Shown one piece after another: positions 12,801 through 22,200 of a stretch of DNA of 64,000 nucleotides. Under the pieces are notes generated by a model. The model was not told the DNA's origin and did no database searches. It saw only the letters and a list, made by a program, of their open reading frames with translations. Numbering within the stretch: the stretch's first letter is position 1; each line of letters starts with the position of its first letter. The translations under genes were made by a program, and so were the position numbers. The stretch is from Lampris incognitus (taxonomy: Eukaryota; Chordata; Actinopteri; Lampriformes; Lampridae): NCBI RefSeq assembly GCF_029633865.1, contig NC_079211.1:143520690-143584689 (forward strand). Direction: 5' to 3'.

Positions 12801-15800
12801 GGGAGGAGATGGAGAGGGAATTGGAGAGCTATATGGCCAATATGAGGACAAGAAGTTATGGAAGTGAACCTCATCAGTCCAAAAATACAGAAAGCCCACA
12901 CAGGGATGTTGCCCAGTCAGAGGAGGAGCCTGTATGGAAACCTCAAGATATTACCTTCAGACAAAAACACAGGCCGTCAGGCCAGACAAGCCGGGTGTCT
13001 GACTATAGGAGGGCCTGCTACTTTGGGAATACAAGTAGCCCTATGGATCGGCTTCCTGCCACTCATATACAGTGGGATATAAGCCCTGTTACCTCTGTCA
13101 CCAGCCTCATCCCAGTACAGCTCTCACGAGAAACCACTTCACCCAGGCCCCAGCACCCTCACAAACACAGTGTTAGGGAAACCATGGAAGACTCTCTCCC
13201 TGTAGACACATCATACTCTCCAGTTACGCAAAACACTTCCCTCCCTATGCTCTCTCCTAATACTTCAGAAAACCCTCCCATTCTTGGTCTTGGAACCCCC
13301 AGCAGAGCCAGGTCAAGGAGCCCTCAAAGAGAGCCAGATATTCGTCATAGAAAGTCTATGACTCAGGAGGACTGGGGGGATAAGAGACATGATGTTGGAG
13401 TTGCCTTAAAGCCCAGAGCTCATGGTAACCAGCGCTTTGACTTGACTGTTAGAAATTCTTCAATAGACAGCGAGAGGCCTGCAAGTCCAGCACAGCCTTC
13501 TACTAATACTGCACAATATAGCCAATCTGAGAGAACAGAAGCAGTGGACTATCCAGATAGAAGATATCATAGTCCCTCAAATTATTCTACCTTACCTTAT
13601 GATCACAATGAAGGAGTGGCAAAGGCCAAAGACAGTGAGGATCAGGGCAGGGATGACCGCCAGAATTCGGGGTTTAACACAGAGTTAGAAAGAGAAAGGG
13701 TAAGAGCACAGTCCAGGAGGAGTGATAAATGTCTTTTCTCTGACAGTCTCAGTCCTATATCTCCATTAACCCTTGTAGAGGAGTGTGAGAGTGACCAGTC
13801 CCAGTTTTCTGTCCATAGAATATCGGAGTCCTTCAAGGGGAAGCCTGCTGCACCATCTTCCAAAATGTCCCCATTGCAGACAAGTGCAATTCTAGAATAC
13901 CTGAGCCTTCCAGGTTTTATCGAAATGAGTGTGGATGAACCTGTGGATGAGACTGAACTCACAGATACAACCATGCAAAGTTCAGGCCTAAAGCCAGAAA
14001 AATCTCCTGTGGCTAAACCAGACATTGCTTCTAAAAACTGTAAAGTTCACAGTCAGGAAAACCAAGAAATGAACTCAAACCCAAAGACAGTTTCCTTTGA
14101 GAAAACCCAAAATGTGGATCAAGCAGAATCAAGTGTAAGTTCTATTAAAGAGGCAAGTTTTAGGAATTCCTTGCAAGTGGGAGCTAGAGATTCAATGCTG
14201 AAAGTACGGTTTCCAGACAGACTTCGACCACAAGCATCTGGTCCAGAACAAACTAGCAAGCATTTTTTTAATGACAAATCACAAGCTCCTGTTGACAGAA
14301 GTACTCAAAGCTCAGAAAGACCCCAGTCAAGACTTAGCTGTAGCTCAGCGCACACATTGTTTAGTGCAGCGAAAGGCATTGCAAACATAATCTCAAAACA
14401 CTCACCAAGTTTTGTGGAAAGTCGTGAATCCGACACAGAACAACCCCAAAGACAAGCTTCTCAGGGCAGCAGGACCAATAATATTGCAATGAGGATACAT
14501 CAAGCCCCTGTGCCATTTTTGAAGAAATCTTTAAGCATGGGTCCCTGTAGGACCCTCTCAGGTTTGGGACAACCTCGTCCTTTCCTCAAGAAATCCATCA
14601 GCTTAGGTTCACAGAAATGGCAACACGTTGAGAGTCCAAGGACTTACATTTCAGAGAAATGTTACTGGGATGAGTTCCCAAACCCTGATGTCAGGGTCAA
14701 GTCTTATAGTTTGGGGCGCGCTCCGTCCTCCTTTCCTAGACCAGGCCCCTTTTGGAGGGAGTATGCCCCAATCAGGTGCCCCAGCATTGGGAGCTTGCAT
14801 AGGCTTCCCCATAAACAAAGATCTTTAGCTAGCCCTTCCTACCTCACTCCATCTATGTACCCACACAGACAGACCTCAGTCTCTAGTAGGCTGGAACCCA
14901 CCGATCCCCGACGTCAGGCTACTGTTTTTCCTGAGTCCTCCAGGTGGCCTATCTCTTTCCAAGACAGCTTGAGGTCTGCTCAGCATAGTTATATCCCTAT
15001 GCCCTCCTCCATTCCGGTACCCCTGCACCAGCACAGGCCTGGCTCCAGGTGTGATGGTGAGAGACCCATGGACCACAGCAGGGGCCCTCCTAGGTCCTAT
15101 CTGCCCAGGGGTAACAGCTGGCCCTCACCCTACCAAGCACCTTTCCCACCAAGAGAGGTAGAGAGTCACAGAGAACCAGAGAGGATGTTTGGGAGGGGAG
15201 CGGAAACCGAGATTCGGGAGGGGAGAGAGGGAGGGAGAGCGAGTTATGCCAGCCAAAGTAGTGGCAGGGGTAGTGTTGGCCTTCTCCGTCAGTCCCTGTC
15301 TATCACACCCACCCTTCTCAGCTCTCCCGAAACTACAGAAGAGAGCGAGAGGCACAGATTTGAGATGGAGCTACGTGGGAGGAGAGCGAAAAGGTGAAAC
15401 ACTACCACACCTGGCCAATGATAACAACCACACCGGAGTGTCTTCTCTGCAAAAACATAATGGATGATGCCAAAATGTCACTGATTTCTTAAGTTGTTTG
15501 TTTCCTCGGTGTTTGACATTGTCTGACCTTTTTTTGTATGTCTGTCACTAGAAGGAACACATCAGTAGATGAAAGTTATGAATGGGACTCTGCTGATGCC
15601 TATGTGGATTCGGATGTCCTGGAGGCCATGAAGTTTGGTCAGTCACAAATGGGTCTAGGGAAAGTCAGGGGGGAGCTCAGATATGATCAAACTTGCTCTA
15701 CCGGTGGCCTCCAGGACCAACAACAGAAAGGTGAGAATTAGGAATTCTGTCTCCATACTCACACTCAGCTTCCTCGTGCTGCATGTGTTCCCAGTGAGTG

Positions 15801-16114
15801 TGTCACTTTGTTGGTATTGCATGTGTTCATCTTGTGCTCTTGTGCTGTGGTTATTGTGAGCTTGGCCCATGACATTCCCATCCGTGCATCTCCGTTCCCT
15901 GCTGCCTTTCCCAGGCCGGCCTTCCTCAGTCAGCCCACCAGTTGCCAACCCACCTCGTTGCCAGTACAGCCATTCCCTAAGCGAGGCGCGTTTCAACGCT
16001 CTCCGCCTGGAGTACCAAGAATACAGGCGCGCCCAAGAATTCGTCTGCTCTCGTGAACCCTGCCATTCCCCCAGCCCTGATTCAGACTCTGACTGCAACT
16101 CAGCATTGCTCTAG
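137..16114 (+). CDS. igsf9: igsf9 (protein turtle homologue A / Dasm1), 5' partial, 18 coding exons
   Basis: Synaptic cell-adhesion protein of the Ig superfamily. Exons: 137-283, 1639-1790, 2002-2119, 3568-3709, 4196-4341, 5008-5150, 5265-5405, 5510-5626, 5729-5879, 7519-7630, 7742-7917, 8755-8993, 9585-9669, 9851-10021, 11794-11830, 11965-15393, 15552-15730, 15915-16114. All have GT-AG borders and matching phases, giving 1960 residues in the window. The order is the end of Ig1 (DEGWFEC), Ig2-Ig5 in two exons each (DISGVYKC, DAGNYTC, VGMYTC, GGWEC), FN3-1 (ANVSWVPGFDGGY), FN3-2, a membrane span in exon 9851-10021 (LLAGVLGGVCFLFVAIILS, then an Arg/Lys stop), and the tail. IGSF9 rather than IGSF9B is supported by tail motifs I remember from human IGSF9: SPDSV.KLKL, ISRGPDGRF, EYLSLP.F.EM, SQSSGRGS, RRNTSVDE.YEWDS and a C-terminal ALL. 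The tail is about 1300 residues, roughly twice that of the mammalian protein. The signal peptide and first exons lie left of the window. Confidence 0.93.
665..820. repeat. CT and CA microsatellites
   Basis: A pyrimidine run of repeated CT with CCGT interruptions is followed by CA repeats to about 815. It lies in an igsf9 intron. A further GT array is at 61-110. Confidence 0.9.
1003..1128 (+). mobile_element. 5'-truncated SINE, ATGG-type tail
   Basis: The 3' body (GGCCTGTCCAGGGTGTCTCC ... GGATAATGG) with an ATGG-repeat tail is the same family as the longer minus-strand copies at 31877-32283 and 40021-40344. It lies in an igsf9 intron. Confidence 0.75.
2515..3560. repeat. Long dispersed-repeat block ending next to an igsf9 exon
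   Basis: Begins with an ATA-rich stretch and TATATAGCGCTTTTCTAAC. It continues through G-rich phrases (GGGAGTTCCAGAGCCTGG, GCGAAGGGCTTTATAAGTAA) that I know as a common teleost interspersed repeat, probably of LINE origin. It is split by the hAT MITE at 2626-2869 and runs to within about 10 bases of the acceptor of the exon that starts at 3568. Confidence 0.6.
2626..2869. mobile_element. hAT-type MITE, 244 bp, with 8-bp target duplication
   Basis: Terminal inverted repeats start CAGTGTTTCTCAACCCAGTC and continue to CCCTATCCTGCA, mirrored at the other end. It is flanked on both sides by ACACAGAC (2618-2625 and 2870-2877), a perfect 8-bp duplication typical of hAT. It has no coding capacity. 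A sister copy is at 32974-33217. Confidence 0.92.
7090..7310 (+). mobile_element. Probable LINE 3' tail
   Basis: An AT-rich stretch ends CAATTGCCCCTCTGGGAACG and AATAAAG, followed by a CTACTG triplet run. This resembles a common fish LINE 3' end. It lies in an igsf9 intron and I see no frame. Confidence 0.35.
10115..11700 (-). mobile_element. Tc1/mariner transposon relic, interrupted by a LINE fragment
   Basis: Read on the minus strand, the sequence is a decayed Tc1 transposase with the phrases usual in fish copies (for example the segment around 10480-10560 and CTTGTCTTCTCATGGATTTT near 11400). Many stops and shifts are present. Positions of about 11014-11335 are foreign and encode a reverse-transcriptase fragment. 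It lies in the igsf9 intron between 10021 and 11794. Confidence 0.8.
11014..11335 (-). mobile_element. LINE reverse-transcriptase fragment inside the Tc1 relic
   Basis: A minus-strand frame gives LLLLDLSAAFYTIDHSILLD and GLALSWLKSYLSGRTQYV, hallmark RT motifs of Rex/L2-like fish LINEs. It is 5' and 3' truncated. Confidence 0.8.
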
Positions 16115-18305
16115 CAGCTTACCCCGGTCCGTTATTCTGCCTGCCACCCTCACCTTCTCATCAATTCTGTTGCCTGCCTTTCTTTCCCATCCTGCCTGGG
16201 ATTGTTTCATCCATGTGCAGTGAACTTTGAAAATGCTTGTTAAAGTTTATAATGCAGTGTTGCTGCTCTATTCTTTGGTTTGCATGCAGTATTTTGTTGT
16301 TCTAAGTCACGTTTACTTATGTGCCGCTGTCTCTCTTTCCTTTTTAGGTGCCACTAAGAAAGAATCCAAGTAGTCATTTTAAATGCACAGAAGTCGGCAC
16401 AGCACTGTGGTCCTGGACGCAGTGTTTCACCTCACTGGAGTTTTGTCATGTTGAGGTGCCTCGCATCTTATTGTTTGAACAATTCAAACCTCTGTCAACT
16501 TTTTCTTTCTTCTGTTACAGCAAACTTAAATATTATCAGTTTAAATGTACATTAAATGTAGGATATATCCACTTAACTGAACAGACTACTGCTCCTCAGT
16601 TGCTCTGATGTCATCAACGCTACTTATTCAACTGAAACTCTTACATAAGCTGCATATTCATTTTTTATGCTTTTTTTTGTTTTTGAAAATGTCGGTATGG
16701 ATGGTTTGTCTGAGAGCTGGTTATTTATTTCTGAAAGAAGAAGACTATTGTGTTGAGGGGCTTTCGGTATACCTTGACAATCAGATGCAGAGGACGCCCT
16801 TTAGAAAAGAGAAGCTCATCTTTGACTACTGAAGTTTTATGCATGGTTGCCAACAGCATGCTTTTTAAAAGCATTGGGATGCTATTGGACGTATTTTGTA
16901 ACCGTTTTTAAAGGTGAATTGTTAAAACTTAAATGTCTCTTCCATAAAGTACCAACCTTTGATGATTAAAAAAAAGGTTAAACAAAAAATTAAACAATGA
17001 TATATGGTAACGATGTTAATTGCCGGCCAAGATACCATTTGTGCAAACTTCTGTACCTGCAATAGTGCCCATGTGTGTGTGTCCAATCAAATAGTAATTG
17101 ACACCAACAACATTTTGAATTTTGAGTCAGATTGCGAGTGTAAATTCTCAGTCATTGGGGTCACTAATTTCTGTCACATAATGAGAATTGTATGCATCTA
17201 TGTTGGCACAAAACTTGGACCACAACATTTCAAATCTCTTTCCAAGTGCGTTCAACTGTACCTAGTTAACAGTAATCGAACATCTTGCATTTGTTCATTG
17301 CTCTAAACAACACCTTACTGTAATTAATCAGATGTATTTTATATGTTGCTTTCATTTACCTAATTTCACCCCCCCCCTCCCCAAATGAATTCATATTTTA
17401 TACAGTATATCTGCTCCCATACTATTTCCCACTAGGAACATTTCGAACCAAATCTCATACAGTTACATCCCCGTGTTCTCTGTTCAACATATGTACATTT
17501 GTCCATGTACCCTAACGTCAACGATCCCTGTCCTTGTATAATTTATATTAGTAAATGCTCATTTCATCATTAGAGAAAATTGTTATTACTCCACCACGAA
17601 ACTCGGCTGTATTACACATAGATAAAAGCTGAGAGGCTCGAGAGAACATCCTCGGTGGAATAGAAATTAGAAATATGATTTTGCCTTACCCAACCACGGT
17701 CACGCTCACAGGCTGTACGCAGATGATTAGATCACGGGATGAAAAGGTGGAAATAGACGGCATTCTGTTCATTGTTTCACAAGTTCCGCGGGCACGATCG
17801 AGGATTTCTGTATATTTATTAAGCTGGGTTTTGATATGCAACGATGTTTACAATCCACACTATCGATGTGAGGACAGCACTGTGAATACTTCATTAAGAT
17901 GACTTCCCGTTCGGTGGGAACTGGAAGTCCTCATCGTCGACTTTGTGGCCTTCGGCCCGCTGATGTTTTTTATATTGTTTTGATTCGTGAAATGACAAAA
18001 AAGAAAAAAAGAAAAATGTACTGTTGTATTTTACTTGGTGGACTCTTTTAAAATGACCAAGAAAGAGAAAAGATCAGTAAATCATTAGTTTTTGCAGTTA
18101 CACTTGGAAAAATATCAAAGCTTGTATTATATTTGCATATTAAATAATCCAGCCGCAAGTTTTCATATGACTGAGTATGCATTTCTCATGATGTTTTTTT
18201 TTTTCTTCAATGTTTTGTATAAACTGGAAATTTTTATATCTTGTCACCTGCTTGTTTTGTCATTTTTATATATTTGTAATGAATAAATTGATTTATCCTA
18301 TATGT
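16115..18305 (+). other. igsf9 3' UTR with poly(A) signal
   Basis: AT-rich non-coding sequence follows the TAG at 16112-16114. A canonical AATAAA lies at 18282-18287, and a dispersed SINE fragment begins at about 18329, so cleavage near 18305 is plausible. The short ORFs in this stretch are not convincing. The extent is inferred from the signal only. Confidence 0.55.
16348..16373 (+). CDS. igsf9: Possible alternative terminal exon of igsf9
   Basis: A strong pyrimidine tract and AG end at 16347. Exon 15552-15730 ends in phase 1. If it skips 15915-16114 and joins here, the reading frame gives KGATKKESK and a TAG stop. The canonical exon 15915-16114 ends NSALL, which resembles the mammalian ending, so this exon would replace a conserved C-terminus with a short basic one. 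It could also be only a 3' UTR splice acceptor. No transcript evidence is available here. Confidence 0.3.
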
Positions 18306-18328
18306 ACCAGATGAGTTATTGTTATGAA

Positions 18329-18475
18329 TCCATCCATCCATTATCCGAACTGCTTATCCTGCTCTCAGGGTCCCGGGGATGCTGGAGCCTATCCCAGCAG
18401 TATTGGGCGGCAGGCCCCCGGGGAGCCACCCAGGACAGGCCGCCAGGCCATCACACACACACACACACAGTGACA
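18329..18475 (-). mobile_element. Truncated SINE and CA tail
   Basis: Starts with ATCC repeats and CTTATCCTGCTCTCAGGG, the 3' end of the tRNA-headed SINE family in reverse orientation, and ends in a short CA array. It lies just past the igsf9 poly(A) signal. Confidence 0.7.
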
Positions 18476-18914
18476 ATTTAGTATGGCCTAATTATTAAAT
18501 TAATAATTAATAATTTTGTAGTGCCAATTTTAAATTGTTTGACATTATTATTATTGATTATTATTATTAATTATTGATTATTATTAGATTATTAATTACA
18601 TAAAAATATATAAAATGATATATGTTATAAATTGTGTGTGTTTTCTTGGATCAAAAATCACATGATAGTGACAAGCCATTCACTCTTTAACTCGAGTGTG
18701 AATATCCATGTGACAGTTTTCGATGAACCAGATTACAGATGTATGTGTCGTATGCCCATCTGAGTATTTGCACTTCAAAAACCAACTCCCCATACTCTTT
18801 TATCAGGCTCATTTATAGAATATATTACATTTGACTTACACATATGCAATATTGGACCATATCGCCAACAAAATTATTCTGAGTGACCTGATCGAGAAAA
18901 AAAAATGACAGTGA

Positions 18915-19126
18915 CAAGACAGTTGCTCTTTAACCTGGGTGTTTATATGTATATTTATGATATCTAACAAGACAGTTGCTCTTTAACCTGGGTGTTTATA
19001 TGTATATTCATGATATCTAACAAGACAGATGCTCTTTAACCTGGGTGTTTATATGTATATTTATGATATCTAACAAGACAGTTGCTCTTTAACTAAGGTG
19101 TTTATGTGTATATTTATGGTCTCTCT
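18915..19126. repeat. Four-copy, 53-bp tandem repeat
   Basis: Units start CAAGACAG at 18915, 18968, 19021 and 19074. Each contains GCTCTTTAAC and GGTGTTTATATGTATAT. The first three are nearly identical and the fourth has drifted. It lies between igsf9 and the 3' end of the ES1-like gene; nothing else is seen in 18476-19222. Confidence 0.95.
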
Positions 19127-19222
19127 CTCTCTACATATCTAATTGATCACATCATAAAGGCATGATATCTATCTCAACATTTCTGTATGAGTTGCAACTC
19201 TCCGTTATCCAGGCTCAGTCGC

Positions 19223-22200
19223 TCATTTGGTTGACATGCGCATGACATGCTTGACCATATTGCCAATACCATCAAATATATAATGATAGTGGTACTCCGT
19301 CTCCCACATGAACGTAGGGGTGCTGATCACTTTGTTCTTCTCGTCCACATAGGCTTCGTGATACAAGCAAGTCAAGGCCAATGTAGGAGTCACACTTGGG
19401 GCAAACGAGCAGATAATGGCAAAGTTTACATTGGAACTTAACCGGCATCCATGGTAAAGAGTGATGCGTCAAAGGATATGTATGGTTCGCGGACCGTGTG
19501 GCGCGCGCCCATGCTCTTCACAGCTTGCACCATGTTGGTGTGGGGCCAGTTCCCCCAGCGGCTGTTCTCATCCTTCTCATAGCCCATGGTCACGTCGATG
19601 CCGGGCAGCACCCGACAGGCCAGCATAGGAGCCATGCTGGACAGGCTGCAACAGGGGACAGGCAAGTGCATGGTCAGTGCAGCTTTTTAACTACGGCAAG
19701 ACTGTAAGATGGGACCGGGGATCATCAAATCGACCGGGGGCCGGTGAAATGTGCACTGTGATAGTGTGAGACGTTGCAAACGCAAGGCCTGAGCAAGTAT
19801 GGCCTTCAGTCAGTGGCAAAAGTAAAAAGGGCTGTGATGGCGGGAAAATACTGGTTCTTCTCACTGTATAACATTGGCACTACTGATCAAAAGATGACTA
19901 CTAGTACTACTACTACTATGGCTACTAGTACTACTACTACTACGACTACTAGTACTACTGCTGCTGCTACTTTTGGCTGCTCCCGTTAGGAGTCGCCACA
20001 GCGGCTCATCTGTTTCCATCGTTTCCTGTCCTCTGCGTCTTCCTCTGTCACGCCAGCCACCTGCATGTCAAGTCAAGTCAGTTTTATTTGTACAGCCCAA
20101 TATCACAAATTTGCCTCAGAGGACTTTACAGCAACACAACATCCCGCCCTTAAACCCTCGCATGTCCTCCCTCGCTGCATCCATAAACCTCCTCTTTGGC
20201 CTTCCTCTTTCCCTCTTGCCTGGCAGCTCCATATTCAGCCTCCTTCTCCCAACATACCCAGCATCTCTCCTCCGCACATGTCCAAACCGTCTCACTCTTG
20301 CCTCTCTTGCTTTGTCTCCAAACCGTCCAGCCTGAGCTGCCCCTCTAATATCCACCCATCCACCCATTATGCAAACTGCTTATCCTGCTCTCAGGGTCCC
20401 TCTAATATACTCATTCCTAATCCTGTCCTTCTTTGTCACTCCCAATGAAGCTCTTAGCATCTTCAGCTCTGGCACCTCCAGCTCTCCCTCCTGGCAGCTC
20501 CGCCTCCTGTCATTTCGTCAGCGCCACCGTCTCCAAATCGCACAACATAGCTGGTCTCACCACCATCTTGCAAACCTTCCCTTTCACTCTTGCCGGAACC
20601 CTTCTGATGAAAACGTGGATACGAGACAAAACTGATACCAAATAACTGCGCTCATATCAGCAGATTGACTAAGTGGAGCTATTTTGGCCCGTTCCCAGAT
20701 TTCGTAGCACAAGTAATTGGAAAGTTTCTGTTTAATTTACAGACACCTGTGCTGATAATGATAACCCTCGTTGGTGTTTGATCACTGCAAATCCAAATCA
20801 TTCGTTCCAAATGAAACACGTCGCCGGTGCTTCCCAGCCCACAACTGAATCTAAGTCAGTGATGTTTTAATATCTGTTGGCAAGTAGTTGGTTTGCCATA
20901 TCTGCTTGTTAGCCGCAACAGCCTCGCAGCTTCTTCAGACTTGTCGCTGCTTGCCACATTCCTCACGGTGTGATAATCAAGCGCTCAATATGCCGGGGAA
21001 AAGAAAGTCAAGAAGAACATTTGTTTACATGTAAAATGTCAGTACTGTTGTTTTACGTGAAGGTAAAATCATGTGAATATTTCATCATGTTATTTTTATA
21101 ACAACCCCGTAAAGATGGTGACCCAAGTGACCAGCAGCACCTTCTCGTGAGACGCTGTCATGGCCGGTGATAAAATGGCAATTATCGTGTACGTATGACA
21201 AAAATATCTACGATTTCAAGTCAGATTAGCTCTGCTGGTACATAATGGGACATTTTTGACGGGCTAAGCTAGACTTCAGTTGACATCAGGACCAGCCTCG
21301 TTCCAAAACAAACAGAAAAAAGATGTTTCTGACATATTCGGAGACGCTCCAGTCAGAAGAGTCTGACTTACTGCTGCATTGTGGCAACTGAGAAAAACAA
21401 GGTAAAGAAAAAAGCCGCCGCTGTGCCTGAGACAAACATGGTATGTTAAGACATGGAGGGGGTATTATAACGCTCACTGCGACCATTTATGATAAAATGT
21501 ACCTTTTATTAATCCCTGTGGGGAAATTCCTCTTCTGCATTTAACCCATCCTATTGTATAGGAGCAGTGGGCAGCTGCAGCGCCCGGGGACCAATTCCAG
21601 TTCTTCTTTCCACTGCCTTGCTCAGGGGCACAGGCAGGAGTATTACCCCCTAACATGCATGTCTTTTTGATGGTGGGAGGAAACCGGAGCAGCCGCAGGA
21701 AACCCACACAGACACGGGGAGAACATGCAAACTCCACACAGAAAGGCCCTGGGACGGCCTGGGGTTCGAACCCAGGACCGTCTTGCTGTGAGGCAACAGT
21801 GCTAACCACTGGGCCACCGTGCTGTGCTGCCCTTTATTCCATATCACCACACACCGATCATAACTTAATCTGCATAAGACGCAAGTTTACAATCTGCTAA
21901 GCTACCAACTTTGTCTAGCCAATCGGTACCTTACATACATGCATACATAAGGCACATTCATAAGGTACATACCTTACAGGTATTAATGACAAACAAATGA
22001 AAAACGGATCAGTTTTAGGCATCAGGGGGCACTGCATATCTGTAACTGAACTTGGGGGGGGGGGCGATTAAAAAACAAAAACAAAAACAAAACATTTGAG
22101 CCTAAATTTCAAAGCTCGGTGGCAATTTACCAACTTGAACCACTTGTGTCTGACCACTGTGTCTTGAATTCTGCAGGATCACTTCAGGGGAATATGATAT

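Noticed and set aside
137-16114. Assignment to igsf9b
   Set aside because: The Ig, FN3 and especially tail motifs fit IGSF9 better (for example SPDSV.KLKL and YLSLP.F.EM), as far as memory of the human proteins allows.
18915-19126. CRISPR-like array
   Set aside because: The 53-bp units are contiguous tandem repeats with no unique spacers, in a vertebrate genome.
19443-19480. GT donor (GTTAAG) for exon 6 of the ES1-like gene
   Set aside because: It would add about a dozen residues absent from the family, whereas the AT-AC border gives an exact family match with consensus signals.
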